DNA of 64,000 bases from Hepsetus odoe (lineage: Eukaryota > Chordata > Actinopteri > Characiformes > Hepsetidae). Position numbers and translations under genes: made by a program. Shown here one piece after another: positions 11,634 through 24,415 of the stretch; position 1 is the first letter of the stretch; each line of letters begins with the position of its first letter. Location of the stretch: the NCBI GenBank assembly GCA_017165825.1, contig CM029368.1:23575377-23639376 (forward strand), in the 5' to 3' direction. Under the pieces are notes generated by a model that saw nothing but the letters and a program-made list of their open reading frames with translations, searched no databases and was not told the DNA's origin.

Positions 11634-12064
11634 TTCCCTTTAATGAACCCTTGCTGTAAGCTTTAAAGGCCTTTTTTCTTGTGGCTCACTTGCAGATCAA
11701 GATTATTAGACTCTTTGGGTGTTCTAGATTTAATATGTATATATATATATTTGAAAATTGAAAAATGTTCCATATGTTTTATGTGAAGCTCGCAAAAGAC
11801 ATTAACATAAATTGGTCTTGCAGTGTACATATTCATAGTAAAGAACTGATAGGTCCAAAAGACCTCAAGTGGTTTTGGTTGGTCCCAAAACATGATTGGT
11901 TGATTCCACTATAATATTATAATTATGCTGGTTTTTAATCTAATGTATAAGGCTTTCATTTCAGGATCTGCAATTCTTACTAACTAGCAAAGCCCAGTTG
12001 GCTTAATCTGTTTAGATATCATAAAGCTGCTTCAGGTCTGATAGTTGGAAGACAATCATAATAT

Positions 12065-12088
12065 AAAAAAAAAAAAAAAAAAAAAAAA
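12065..12088. repeat. Poly(A) run
   Basis: 24 consecutive A residues. No LINE or SINE body is recognised upstream. Confidence 0.9.
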
Positions 12089-13846
12089 TCTTAAAAAGTG
12101 GGCTTTCTTTCAATACACATTCTCTTAAACAAAACAGATTTTTTTTTTTTAACCTGAATCCTATGCTGCCTGAAAACTCATAACTGTTCACACATTTGCA
12201 CTAAGGTATTAGATTGTCCTGTCCTGTATCTCATATTATCACACTATGTATTTTATAAACAGACACTGGAGAAAAAGAAATTCTCCATTTCAATCTTTTT
12301 AGTACACATTTGTGAGAAATGAGGCTTGATGCTTTGACCCAGCACATGTTCTTCATTATTACCAGATCCTATTGGCATATAAATCTTCTTATAGCAGCAT
12401 AGCTGGATCTCATTCAGCATAATCCACAAACTCCTGAGGCAGTAAATGGAGCAGACATTTTGATCACAGACCGTTTCGGGTGTGATTTGCAGCAGAGTGA
12501 CTGCTGCATCATAAATAATACTCATATAATTCTCACATGAACTTCCAAGCCCCCACCCCTCAGTGATATTTGACATGCCTGGACATATTCAACACCATAT
12601 TATTCTTTATCCACCTGAAATAAGAATTTCAGACAATGAAATTTTACAAATGCAGATTACTAGGATCTGAGTGGTTCAGTCATGTGACCTGTCCTCACTG
12701 GCTCTCCTGGAGGTCTTGGGCACTGAGCAAGTCTGTTTGCTGATTAATTGCAACCTACCCTTAAGCTCACATCTGGAAGACAGAGAGGGAGTGATGCATG
12801 CCTGCTCCTAACCAAGCTGGGCTAGGTGAGCAGTGAAAACAAACTCTGTGCATACTGGAGGATGTGCCTGTATTTTTTCACTGCTGGATTTGTATTGGCT
12901 GTAACACTGTTCCTTTTTGGAGAAACTATTTTGCCATATTTAGTGTGGACAGTTCTTTTTATGGAAGGGTTTAATAAGGAATGCTAGTTGAAAAAAATTT
13001 ATGAATGAAATGGATTGATGATTGGTATTTATTATGGATGGATATTTATTTTTTATTTATAGCTGCATCAATCTTGAGAACTGGCTGTTCACCTGCCTTA
13101 CTTATCTTTCAATAGGTGTAATTGTTGCAAGATAGCCAGTGTTACTATAGAGATAGAGCACTGAAGATGCCAAGAAACAGTCACAAAACAGTCTACACTA
13201 ATGGAAAAATTCTTTCAATTTGGCTGTGTTGGAAACATAATCTCACTATTACATTAAACTGCTTATTGATGAAATGATTTATGATTGCACTATTTTACTC
13301 CTACATATTTCTGAGCATGTTGCAGTCAAATTTACAATAATCCATCCATACATGTTTCAACTGGAATTATCTTAGAATTGTTGTATTGTTTTATTTAAAT
13401 GTACAAGGACATTGTGAGATTATATGTGTATTGAGGTAAGGAACTTAGATTTATATTTTATCCAGAGACAAAGATCAAAGATCTTTTCTTGACTAAAATG
13501 AAAAACAGGCCTAGAAGATATCCCACAGTAATAGAAAATGCTGATTTCAAAATAGTACCAATATCTACTTATGAAATAAACACTACTAAACGTTAAATTA
13601 CACCCAGTGGAAAATACTAAAACATGCCCCCAGGTCTCTTTTCCTTAGCACCACAAATCAAATCAGTACACACTTTCTTAACAGATGTGATGTTGTGTCT
13701 AATGAATGTGACCCAGATGCAGTGAATGTCCACCTCAGGCTCATCAGGAGCTCTGCCACTGTCCTTCAGTGTCATGACTGTGTATTTTAGACAACCTAAT
13801 TGTGTGCTATAAGTGGAAAGTGAAAAAAACTCTTCTCCATTCTTCA

Positions 13847-13955
13847 GGAATGTGGCCTAGTGGTTAGGGAGCAGGTCTTATAATCAGAAGGTCGTAGTTA
13901 TGAGCCCCAGACCAGTAGGTTACACTATGAGCAAGGAATTGCTCCCTGGGCTGTA
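13847..13955 (+). mobile_element. SINE 5' fragment (family A)
   Basis: Retains the tRNA-like A box (TGGCCTAGTGGTTAGGG) and a decayed B box followed by CCAGTAGGTTACACTATGAGCAAGG. The 3' half is lost. Confidence 0.7.
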
Positions 13956-15829
13956 TACATGAAAATGAATAGATAAATTATTCTAACGGTTTATTAGGTG
14001 TTTAGTAATAATTTCAACTCAGTCTTATAAAACATGATCCATATGATTAAATAAAGCTCCAAGAGCCAAACTATAAATATAAGAGCAGGTAAGGTATTAA
14101 TGGTAAGGTTCCATTAATGCAGTAGTTTTAAATAAAAAATAATTAAAAAATCAATACATGCTCTTTTATTTTTTCTTAAACAAAAACTGGGAATTCTGGT
14201 TGAGTTGGCAAGAAAGGAAGTTAGAAATAAACCACAACCAGTTCTCACAGAGGATAATAATGTTTTTTTTACACTTTTTTATGTTACTTCAAACGTTGCT
14301 GGATGTTTACAATTCATCACTCTCCTCATTTTCCAGCCCGTGTGTAGTAACATGGTGTTAATTCCGCCCACTTTCTATTAAATTATTCATGTTACTGTAC
14401 TTCACTGGAAAATTGCTGAGCCATCAAGAGTCATCAAGTAAATGCTCCTTTATCAGACATGTAACTTTCAAATTTTTCCTACAGCCGTACAAATCTTCAA
14501 CCAAACAGATGTAGTTTCTATGTACATTCATGCTAGTGCCTCAGTTTCTGTTAAAACAAACTGGTAGATTAATTCAAACACTATTTGTTCAGATCATCTT
14601 GGGAATCACTAATATGTTGTTAAAGTAAGCAAAAGCACTGAGCGTATGTTATTTTAGCATAAGCATGCCTAGTTGCCAGAAACCCCACTTCCTCTTTTGG
14701 TCTCATCATCCGATGAAGTGACGCTCGGCTTATAGTGAAACAATACTCTGGAGAAGGGCTGCTCACAGCAGGAGCAAAGCAGTCAGAAGCATTATGGAGG
14801 CCCAGCCTGAGTTTTAGACAGATTACGGAAGAGAACATAGTACATATGAATATGGGATTCTTTCTTACATTAATGGTTTTAGATAAGTAAACTAAATTTA
14901 TTTCACATACACACCTTGAGGTAAACAAATATTGCTGTAACTTGCAAAGAGTTTTTCATTTTATCTGGCCCCTTTAAAGTCATACATTGGTCATGACTTA
15001 GCTCATTAGTTTTACAAAAATCAGACAGACACAATAAAAAAACCCAAAACATACACTGGACATAAAAGGTTATAAAAGTGTGTGATTTAAGGGGTAAAGG
15101 CTTTAATGTTGGGGAAAACATTACTAATTCTGCTTTTTAATCTGCTTAAATGTTTTTCTCAGTCAGTGTCTCACACTAAAATACCCAGTGTACATTGTGA
15201 AAATATGGCAATCCATGATTTGATTAACTGCTCAAATAGCAGTGACATAAACATTTTCTTTATCCTTGTTCCTTCAAAATTCTAAATGTATGATCATTAA
15301 AAGGTTTTCTTGTTTTTAAACTTGAGAAATCTTACTTAAAGACTGCTGCCACACTTGTCTGAAAGCGAGTAAGAGTGATAGATGTAACGATGATACAGTT
15401 GTATCTAGATCAAGACAAATATGGTAAAAATCATACTTAAAATGCAGACCTTTTTCTTAATTACAATTTGCCACATCAAATTATGTGGTGCTAAGACATT
15501 TTCAGTCTTTATATAATGTTTACTTCTCATGTGCTGCCTTCATTAAAGAGAGGTAATCATTGTTACTCCCATGCCTCATTATATTATCTATGACCATTTC
15601 CAGCTGGCCTCTCATTCCCTCCCCTCACTGATCTCACATTATTTATATGACAATTTCAGTGCTGTTTCCATGTAATATCACATACAACAAACAAACAAAC
15701 AAAACTTTTACAAAGGGAAGGCCTCCACTCTGATTAATGATTTCCATTACAGAAGAAAAAGCACTTTCCTCTTGTTGTATTCCCTTTTTCAAATGACTCA
15801 AATATTTGCTCTTCCTGGGCCTCTTTTTT
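13956..15829. other. Non-coding stretch, no gene recognised
   Basis: Mostly AT-rich. A patch at about 14660-14830 is more balanced in composition and free of recognisable repeats, but no coding signal is seen. Confidence 0.45.
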
Positions 15830-16250
15830 TTTTTCTCGAGTGTATTTTCTGCTGCGGTGGGCCTGCACAGAGATTTCTCAGACAGCAGTGTGTTTGGTTT
15901 AGCGGCGGGGGAGCTGAGGCCGGGACCAGGCGGCAGCCCTGAGCGCTCCAGGCCCGTTGGCAGGGCTCCCCATTAGGGCATGCTGGCTCAAGGATCACCA
16001 GACACTGTGTCCATTCAGGCTGGACAGAGCATAGGATAGAGTCAGGATTGTTTTCCCACCCTAGCGGCAATGCCAGGAATGTTGAGCTCTGGTTCCTCTC
16101 TGGGAAAAAAGGTATTCTGATCTCCCCGCTCTCCTCCAAACTGTCATTTCACTCCCCCACCTTTCATTTCTCTTCCCCTCCCCCCTCTCTCACTCCCATG
16201 AAGGAGAGAGTGTTGGCGTACGTTGAGGAGAAATAGGTGCATTATTGGGC
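15830..16250. other. GC-rich, repeat-free non-coding island, candidate conserved element
   Basis: This block is clearly richer in G+C than its surroundings, has no transposon similarity I can see, and holds short frames on both strands (longest 15798-16139 minus) without protein motifs. A regulatory element of the neighbouring developmental gene is one possibility, but nothing in the sequence proves it. Confidence 0.3.
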
Positions 16251-18424
16251 CTGTTTCCTCTTTGGCTCCTAGCAGGAGTTTCCACTTTTCAAAATCCAAT
16301 TTTTGTCCCCTCCACTTTCAAGGTTAGAAGATGCAGAAAAGCACTAAATTTATCCACTTTTTATGCTTGTATTTTGCAATTTTCGCAGATGACTAATCAT
16401 AAAATAGACACCTGAGAGTTCCATGGTTATTATACACTAAAGGGGGCTCTCAGGGCCTTGTTTGCCCCCAGAAGTTGCTTATAATGCTGGAACTAAAACT
16501 CTGTCCATTGCCTTTATCTCATTCTCATTTAAAACAAATCATTTTATTAAAAGTCTAAAAATACGGTAGTGGTAATTAGTGGTAACCACTTTTTAAAACA
16601 AAAACATTTTTAAAACAATAACTTTTTTTTAAAGCAATTGTCGCTGTGTAGATAAAGTGAAGGACTCTGGGTAGAGTCCTTCAATTGATAAGGACTTTAG
16701 AAGTTGCACTATAGGCTTTTTAACTGCCACCACAATTAGGAATTGGCAAACAGTAGTTGTGACCAATATTGTGAAAAAAACAAGAGTGATAAATTCTGGA
16801 CCAGGAGATCTAAACCTTGGAGAGATCAGATCCAACACACATTTTTAACAATATTCAGATGCTCATGAACACCTTTATTTCCTGGATTGATGTGTAAAAT
16901 TAGGGTTGGAGCTAAACTCCACAGGACTGGATACTGATCTAGACCTTCTGAAGGTTCAAGGCATGTGATTGATTGTAAATGTGAGCCAATGTCCAGGGCA
17001 AATAAAGTAACTGAAACAATGCTACACAATACTATTCAATACTATATATCAGAAAAATAAGTAATGTAATCTATAGAGAGCTAATCAGTTTTGTCAGTGC
17101 TGTCATTAGTAGCTATTTCTAGCAATGCAATTCCAGATAAGCAGTGAAAAACAATAACTTAATTATAACTGTTAAGTTATGGACTGAATGAACAGAGAAC
17201 TTAATTTGCATTAATACATCATTTATATCAAAATACATCCGATAAAGACATAGTTTTGTACTTTCGTTCTTATTAATTGCTGAAATTCCTGCACCTATAA
17301 AATACTTTTCTGTATATAGAAATGTCTATTGCAGTTTCAGTTCACCACATCCCAATTCAAGCTTTGGAAATGTCAAGTCTGCATAGTTAAAGAATTGCTA
17401 CAAATACTATTTGGCCTATTTAGATCATTTTTATATTCCTCTCACTGTGTTTACTGTTCTTGACTTCCTAAAGCAAACAATCTCCAGCTGTTACACACAT
17501 GAGAAGAAACAAACACAGAATAAGCTCTGTCTGGTCATCTGAGGACTGAGAAAAATTCCTAAATCCACACAGCTTTCAAAAAGATAGCCCTTTCTGAATG
17601 TGGCATAAAACTATAATTCACTTTTTATTCTCTATAAGCTAATAAGAATGCATAAGGGCACATAGAAGCACAGATGTTGTTCCTCACGCTCCCATAGCAG
17701 CCCTGGGGCTCTGCCAGACCGAGCTTGGCTAAATACATCATTTTCCAGTGATTAGCAGCATGAAATTCACGGAATTCCTGATACTGATATAATAAAAAAG
17801 ATACAAATAATACAAATGCAACCGCAAAGAGGGGCATATTTTATATGTGTTTATTTATTTATTTATTTTTATTAGAACTGTAAAATAAAATGGCTAGAGG
17901 ACAGGATGTTGGGAGTGCAGCATAAGAACAACTGTGATGTAATATTGTGCAATAATGTTTCCTAACTAAAGAAACTAAAGACATAGCCTTAAACCTTTGA
18001 AATTCATGTTTATGAACTAATAAAAGGCTTCTTGATGCAATCAAGAAGTTCTTCAAAGAGCACTTTCAGTTTCCACTTCTGTAATAGTCTTCAATCTTTG
18101 GATCCCAGGAAATCTGATCTGTGTAAAGTTAGGAGGCTCTAAAAGAAGAAAAAATATATCTAGATACATAGATCATAATAATAACTATCAACACCTCATA
18201 AAATTAAACATTTGGATCTTCTTTTGAGGTTTTGCTTGAAAAGAAATCAATCATTTTGTATGATATTGCTCAATGTGATCAGATGATGTCTTATCCAATG
18301 TTTCATTAAACTTCTCTTATGAAGTTAGCCATCAGGAAAAACTGTAAAAACATATAAAATAAGTTGTAAATTACTATAAAGGGAATAAAAACTGACATTG
18401 TTAAATAGTACTGGTGATAGTTCT
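16251..18424. other. Non-coding stretch, no gene recognised
   Basis: AT-rich. Around 16800-16950 there are weak echoes of the hAT MITE family seen at 47005-47211, too diverged to call. Confidence 0.45.
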
Positions 18425-18595
18425 TGACGGTCAGTGACGGCCTTGACCAATCTGGTATGAAAGTCTGTTTTGTTGTCTGCATATTTGATTTGGCAAAAGT
18501 TTTAGACCGGATGTCCTTCCTGACGTAACCCTCCCCATTTATCTGGGCTTGGGACCGGCACAAAGAAATATGCTGGCTTGTGCATCCCTACTGGA
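18425..18595 (-). mobile_element. RTE-type LINE start-region fragment
   Basis: Contains the block ctggtatgaaagtctgtttt, then ggcaaaagttttagaccgga and ggcttgggaccggcac, which on the minus strand is the start region of RTE-type fish LINEs. It matches 53014-53165 closely. Confidence 0.7.
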
Positions 18596-18884
18596 TGGTT
18601 TCCAATGTTTATTTTCAAATTAAGGGTATTTATCAGAGTTTTGTTCTCTTTTTTGCAGTTACCACCCTTACTTTTCAGATAAGACAAGATGCTAGAACAT
18701 CCCTATAAGTATTTGATTGCATTTAGCAAAAGAGTTTTAGTGAGGTCAGGCTAAATAGTCCTGTATCACAAATCCAATCCAACTCATGCCAAAGTACTGG
18801 ATAGGGCTTTCACATTTCAGATAATACAGTCCTACTGCTCCATATCCCAAATGGGGATTTACTATTACAGAACCTTGCACTGGG

Positions 18885-19045
18885 CATGGATCAAGATTGG
18901 GAGGTTATCCTGAGGTACCCCTGAGCATAATATCATCCCCATATTGTGTGCCTGTGCGCTGCATATGGCTGCTCACTGCTCCACCTGGATTGACGTGTCC
19001 AATGCACTTTCATTTTTCATTGTGTTCACAATTAAATAAATTAAA
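18885..19045 (+). mobile_element. Decayed SINE (family A)
   Basis: CCTGAGGTACCCCTGAGCA, a TGGCTGCTCACTGCTCC block and a TTCATTGTGTTCACAA end follow the order of the full SINE at 6191-6450. The tRNA-like head is unrecognisable. Confidence 0.6.
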
Positions 19046-19789
19046 ATCATTGAAACAATTAAACTTTTCTAGTGCTGCCCATTCAATAGTTAAAAGCTTG
19101 GTACATCTTTAAAAGACATTAAAAGACAGATACATCTTTGTAAAAGCTTATCTTGTTTCTTACAAAAACTTACATGTGTACATTCAAATTTGCAACAGAA
19201 AAAAGGGCCATTGTCCAAACAGCTTTCTTTATCAAACACAAAAGTAAATCTGTAGACTCATAATACTGGTCTTCATCTTCCTCACTATATATACATTTTT
19301 AACCTATAAACCAATTTTGATAGGTGAAATAGACATGAAAAAGAAAAATAAAGAAACCCGGAAAAAGGATTATAATTATAATGAAGTCTTATCTGTAAAA
19401 TTGTGTTTTATTTGTACCTAATTTCACCAAGATGTCTAAATCCCACAGAAAAGGAGTGTAGCGTGGAGAAGCTTTCATGCTCCCAATTTAAACCCTATGA
19501 CTGGTGCAGTTCCCTTTTTTATGATGTTCCTTTGTACCATAATATCAAAGCAGGCTCTCTAGAACACTATCATTACATATGTGATCAAAACCAACATTTA
19601 ACTCCACTGGATGAGGTGTCTGTGTGCCAGACAAAAAAAAAAAAGGAAGGAGAAAAAGAGATGTGTGTCTTGTGATGGAGAAAAAGAATATAGCTAAATC
19701 AGCACTGAAGCTTTCCCGTGGAGAGGGAAGACAACTGCTGATTACTGAGCTCTTCCATCAAAATAGAGCTTTGTTCTGCCTTGTGTGCT

Positions 19790-19793
<4 letters not shown>
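19046..19793. other. Non-coding stretch, no gene recognised
   Basis: AT-rich, with no motifs in the short frames present. Confidence 0.5.

Positions 19794-19868
<75 letters not shown>
19794..19868. repeat. (GT)n microsatellite
   Basis: About 37 uninterrupted GT units, followed by a short (CTGT) variant. One of the longest pure arrays in the window. Confidence 0.95.
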
Positions 19869-19869
<1 letters not shown>

Positions 19870-20214
19870 TGTCTGTTTCTTTAGTGAGCAGTTCCTCTAA
19901 TCCCTGGTCTACATAAAAACACACAGTGAGGAAAATCAAAACATGGCAACCATGGCTAGAACTGAAAGTGCTATATACTTGTAATCATATTTTATTGGCA
20001 AGTGTAAAGTGTCTTAAACTGATTGCAAAAACGACAGTGACTATCCCTCATACTGAAAAAAAAAATCACTATGCCAAGTGATGATAAGATGATATATAAA
20101 GATGCAGTTACTCTTGTTTGTTTGCAAGTGCCTAATCTCAGTTAGGCATAACAGTCCATCTAGATTATTTAAATTCCTAATAGCCAATCAAAAGGCATTC
20201 ATTAAATCATGTAT

Positions 20215-20545
20215 GGCCAACAACATCTAGAGCCTTTGACATTTTAAGGTGTATCTCATCTGCCCCCAGCACCTTGTCTCTTAGGAGTTTTCTGACTTTC
20301 TGACTGCTCAGTGACCTCTGCAAGGGAGGTGGGAGATGACACCCCCATCCTTCTTCTGCTCTGCCTCCTCAATGGAGGGCATGTCTACTGGGTTTAGGAG
20401 TTCCTCAAAGGTTTCTTTCTACCATCCAACCACATCCTCTGTTGAGGTCAGAACCTCCCCTGCCCACAATAGCCCGGAAGAGGCCCTGCCTACCCCTCTT
20501 GAGTCACCTGACAGTTTACCCTAACCTCTTTGAAGTCACCTTAAA
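20215..20545 (-). mobile_element. Fragment of an older LINE, left side of the L2 insertion
   Basis: The minus strand translates in pieces to a reverse transcriptase flank, with LLRDKVLGADEIHL-like and WMVERNL-like stretches, disrupted by stops. The L2 starting at 20546 appears to have landed in it. Related sequence continues at 24421-24780. Subfamily not determined. Confidence 0.5.
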
Positions 20546-21042
20546 GTTCAATTCAATTCAATTCAATTTATTCTTGTATAGCGCCTTTTACAACAAAGTT
20601 GCCCCAAGGCACTTTACATTGATAACAGGTTACAGTAATAGATGTTTAAGCCGGACGACTACGGAGGAGAGGAACCAAAAACTCCACTATGTGGAGAAAA
20701 AAACCTCTGAGGGTCCAAGGTCAACCGGCTACCCAACCCCCTTGGGTATACTAACAGTACAGCGTTAGTTTGGTTTTAAACTCCAGGATCAGTGAGGAGT
20801 CCCAAGTTGCTTCCAGGTACCAATGAGCCGCCAGGGTCCCTTGGCGCATCAGATGCATCACACAGACCAGATGGTAGCTCGGCATTGGACTCAGGTGATG
20901 ACCACAATGGGCCCCCCCGGACATGTGGGGAGAGAAATGGAATGAGGGGGTCAGTAATGAGCAGGATCCAGTAGTGACAGACACAGAAATGAAACAGTGC
21001 GATGGCATGTACAGCAGCACCAGCGACATTACTAGTGGTGCA

Positions 21043-24000
21043 CTATGGTGATTGGTGCGGGTAAGCTAAACTAAAGAAGTAAGTCTTCAGCCGTGATTTA
21101 AAGACCGAGACTGAATCGGCATCCCGTACAGAAGCAGGCAAGCTGTTCCACAATCTAGGGGCCCTGTAACAGAAGGCTCGTGCTCCTATACATTTATTTA
21201 TGCGAGGGACAATTAGGAGATCTTTATTCTGGGATCTAAGTGGGCGGTTAGGTGTATAGGTATTAAGCAGTTCGGTTAGGTATATTGGGGCAAGACCTTT
21301 AAGTGCCTTGTAGGTTAAGAGGAGGACCTTGAAGTCAGCCCTGTACCTAACAGGAAGCCAGTGAAGCGAGGAGAGTATGGGAGTTATATGGTCGTACTTC
21401 CTGCTCCTGCTAACAATCCTAGCGGCTGTGTTCTGAATGCGCTGTAGGGTGCTTAATGTGCCCTGAGGGCTTCCAGAAAGTAGGGCATTACAGTAATCTA
21501 ATCTACTGTATACAAATGCATGTACTACTTTCGCCGTGTCTTCCATTGACAGAAAGCGCCGTAGTTTGGCAATGTTCCGAAGGTGCAGGAAGCATGTCTT
21601 CGCAACTGCATTAACATGAGGATTAAATGAAAGATTTGAATCGAAAATAACACCAAGATTACGTGCCAGAGTACTAAGTGAAAACTTCAACCCTGCATCC
21701 CGGATATGCGAAATGAAGTTGGCCCTGTCTACATCAGTACTACAAAACAAGAGCAGCTCAGTTTTTTCGGGGTTTAGTGAGAGGAAGTTGTTATTCATCC
21801 AATCCCTAATATCACTGAGGCAGCTAATTAAAGTGCCGGTTGATGCTTTATCACATGATTTAAACGATAAGTATAGCTGAGTGTCATCAGCGTAAGAGTG
21901 GTAACTAACATTATGCTTCCGTATAATAGTGCTTAGTGGGAGCATGTAGAGGGAGAAGAGCACTGGGCCCAAAACCGACCCTTGTGGGACTCCATAGTTA
22001 ACTAGTGACATAGGTGAGGGGGTGCCATAATCATCCATTTGGATGAAGTAGTAACGGTTTGTGAGATAGGAGTTGAACCATTTAAGGGCTGTTCCGGTAA
22101 TGCCGACAGTGGAGTGAAGCCTATTTACTAAAATGGAGTGATCTACCGTGTCGAATGCAGCACTAAGATCTAACAGAACAAGAACAGTAATGTTTCCTGC
22201 ATCACTCGAGACCATTATATCATTCACCACTCTAGTTAGAGCAGTTTCTGTGCTATGGCCAAGCCGGAAACCTGATTGGAATTTATCTAAGAGGTTATGC
22301 GTGTCTAGATATGACTGCAGTTGTCTCGCAACTAGTTTTTCTAGAATCTTAGAGAGAAACGGGACATTAGAGATAGGTCTATAATTACTTGGTGAGTGAG
22401 GGTCCAAGTTAGGTTTTTTAAGCTGTGGTCTAACCACTGCTGTTTTAAACTGATTGGGGACTACACCTGAGGTCAAGGATGCGTTCATGATATCAAGTAT
22501 AGGTGTTGATAGTATTCCTAAGGATTCCTTCAGGAGCTTGGTTGGAATGGGATCTAGCCGACAGGTCGTGGAGTTTGCTTTGGCTATAACAGAAATTAGC
22601 TCAGAGTTATTGATGAGATTAAAATCACGAAAATATTGTGAGCACTGTTCAGCTAATGGATTAATTTGAGGGCTAATAGGGCACATTTGGAGCCTAATGT
22701 TGTTAATTTTATCATTAAAAAACTTAAGAAACCTCTCGTTAGTAATACTACATGCTGGCCTTTTATCAGTTTTGTCTGTTAGCTGAGCGAGTGTCTGAAA
22801 TAAATAGCGGGGGTTATGCTTGTTGTTTTCAATAAGCTTTGAATAGTACTTAGTGCGAGCACTATATAGAGCTTTCTTATATTGTTTTAGTTTAGCAGAC
22901 CATAGAGCCTGAGAGGCTTGGAGACCTGTTGTCTTCCATCTGCGTTCTAGCTTACGGCACTCCCGCTTAGCAGCCCGTGTGTGATCATTGAACCAGGGAG
23001 AGTGCCTGATAGTTCTAACCTTCTTTGTCTTAATTGGGGCGACCTGATCAAGGATCTGCCCAACTACTGTATTGTACATGTCGGTGATGTCATTAACAGT
23101 TTTGTTACAGGTGAAATCTTTCTCTGTTACAGCCTCCATAAACTGAACACATTTAGCCCTGTTTAGGTGTCGTGTTGTACTAGTCCGTTCACTGAGGTAC
23201 GGTGGAGACATATTAATCTCAAACGTGATTAAAGAATGGTCGGAAAAAAGTTTATTTAAGGAGTGGACCAGTACAGTATCAATGTCAAGTCCATACGAGA
23301 TAATTAGATCTAACGTGTGTCCTTGTACATGGGTAGGTCTTGATATATGCTGGGTGCAACCGACAGAATCGAGGAGCGTTACGAAGCTTTTGGCACCTGC
23401 ATCCGTCTCTGTATCAACATGTATGTTAAAGTCACCTAACATCACGAATCTAGTAAACCTAACAACCAAGTCAGAGAGCAGATTGCCAAATTCATTGATA
23501 AATGCAGCATATGGTCCTGGAGGTCTATAAACTAATAGGATATGGACCGCTAAATCAGACCTGATGCTCAGCAGCATCACTTCAAATGTGTGGAAGCTCT
23601 CAGTAGTTTTTGAATCAACCTTAAATGATTCATCAAAAATTGCAGCCAGGCCTCCACCACGTCCTACTGAGCGTGATTTATGCAGGTATGAGAACCCATC
23701 CGGGGAGGCTTCCACTAAGGGGATGGTGTCAGTGGGTCTAAGCCAAGTTTCAGTCAGTAGACAGATATCTGACTTTGTGTCGAGTACCATCTCATTAATA
23801 AGCACTGCCTTGTTTCCTAAGGAGCGAACATTCAGCAGTGAACATTTGATTTTAGTCGGACGCTGTGTTTTATTTGTTTTTATGATTGGTACTGGGAGCA
23901 GGTTACCAGCGCAGGAGCCCCTAGATTGGCATCTATGCTGCTTCCTTATCGTACTAAGAATAGATATTCTCTGGTAATGATGAGAGGAGCCTGGTTCTAA

Positions 24001-24108
24001 GCTAATGTGTGACATAGGGGATGCCGTGTTATAAGGAACCTGGGTTTCTGCCAAGAGTGTACTGGTAGTGGGATAATAGCCAGCGTGTGATTTAAGATCT
24101 AAGATCAC
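21043..24108 (-). CDS. L2-type LINE ORF2: AP-like endonuclease plus reverse transcriptase
   Basis: An uninterrupted 1021-codon frame. Residues about 88-300 form the endonuclease (LLNVRSLGNK at 91-100, LLTETWL near 117-123, MLGDFNIHVD near 220, SDHS near 290). The reverse transcriptase follows (NYRPISNVPFLSKILEKLV, DLSAAFDTVDH, GVPQGSVLGPVLF, catalytic YADDTQLY near 735-742). The C-terminus carries the usual L2 block RAPRLWNSLPASVRDADSVS near the end. The protein nicks the target and primes reverse transcription of the LINE RNA at the nick. The Met start lies 31 bp after the ORF1 stop. All catalytic motifs are present and no stop interrupts the frame, so the protein could be functional if transcribed. 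It is a retrotransposon gene, not a host gene. Confidence 0.92.
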   Translation of the reverse strand: MILDLKSHAGYYPTTSTLLAETQVPYNTASPMSHISLEPGSSHHYQRISILSTIRKQHRCQSRGSCAGNLLPVPIIKTNKTQRPTKIKCSLLNVRSLGNKAVLINEMVLDTKSDICLLTETWLRPTDTIPLVEASPDGFSYLHKSRSVGRGGGLAAIFDESFKVDSKTTESFHTFEVMLLSIRSDLAVHILLVYRPPGPYAAFINEFGNLLSDLVVRFTRFVMLGDFNIHVDTETDAGAKSFVTLLDSVGCTQHISRPTHVQGHTLDLIISYGLDIDTVLVHSLNKLFSDHSLITFEINMSPPYLSERTSTTRHLNRAKCVQFMEAVTEKDFTCNKTVNDITDMYNTVVGQILDQVAPIKTKKVRTIRHSPWFNDHTRAAKRECRKLERRWKTTGLQASQALWSAKLKQYKKALYSARTKYYSKLIENNKHNPRYLFQTLAQLTDKTDKRPACSITNERFLKFFNDKINNIRLQMCPISPQINPLAEQCSQYFRDFNLINNSELISVIAKANSTTCRLDPIPTKLLKESLGILSTPILDIMNASLTSGVVPNQFKTAVVRPQLKKPNLDPHSPSNYRPISNVPFLSKILEKLVARQLQSYLDTHNLLDKFQSGFRLGHSTETALTRVVNDIMVSSDAGNITVLVLLDLSAAFDTVDHSILVNRLHSTVGITGTALKWFNSYLTNRYYFIQMDDYGTPSPMSLVNYGVPQGSVLGPVLFSLYMLPLSTIIRKHNVSYHSYADDTQLYLSFKSCDKASTGTLISCLSDIRDWMNNNFLSLNPEKTELLLFCSTDVDRANFISHIRDAGLKFSLSTLARNLGVIFDSNLSFNPHVNAVAKTCFLHLRNIAKLRRFLSMEDTAKVVHAFVYSRLDYCNALLSGSPQGTLSTLQRIQNTAARIVSRSRKYDHITPILSSLHWLPVRYRADFKVLLLTYKALKGLAPIYLTELLNTYTPNRPLRSQNKDLLIVPRINKCIGARAFCYRAPRLWNSLPASVRDADSVSVFKSRLKTYFFSLAYPHQSP

Positions 24109-24139
24109 AGGACTGCGACCTGGGTGGTGCTCTAAAGAG

Positions 24140-24415
24140 TCACTGTGGCAATTTTGCTGCCATATTTTGGGAAAGCATGTATGATCCTCTCCAGTTAGGA
24201 TGAAGACCGTCCCTTTTATAAAGGCCAGGCCGTTCCCAAAAGAGGTCCCAATTATTTACGAAGGCGATAATTTTAGATGCACACCAAGTCTCTAGCCAGC
24301 GGTTGAAAGAGAGCAGCCTACTGTAGGTTACATCTCCTCTAAAGAGAATTGGCAAGGGACCAGACACAATTAAGTTCTGAAAGTCATCCTCCATGGTCTC
24401 CCCAACCCATCTCAT
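24140..24415 (-). pseudogene. C-terminal remnant of L2 ORF1 with SGNH esterase end
   Basis: 91 codons ending in a stop 31 bp before ORF2. VSGPLPILF and the late catalytic block DGLHPNWRGS match the C-terminal half of the SGNH/GDSL esterase found in ORF1 of some L2 and CR1 LINEs (known from zebrafish ZfL2-1). The catalytic GDS block and the coiled coil are absent because the element is 5'-truncated. The first ATG is probably not the original start. Confidence 0.7.

Larger units (their letters stand above)
11003..13846. other. Non-coding stretch, no gene recognised
   Basis: AT-rich. It contains only a near-perfect palindrome (11597-11633) and an A-run (12065-12088). No frame has family motifs. 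Confidence 0.5.

Noticed and set aside
16800..16960. Possible second hAT MITE related to 47005-47211
   Set aside because: Only scattered words match and no terminal inverted repeats or 8-bp duplication can be found.
21043..24108. Very long ORF as a host gene
   Set aside because: Endonuclease and YADD reverse transcriptase motifs plus the 3' ATTGA-type tail identify an L2 retrotransposon.
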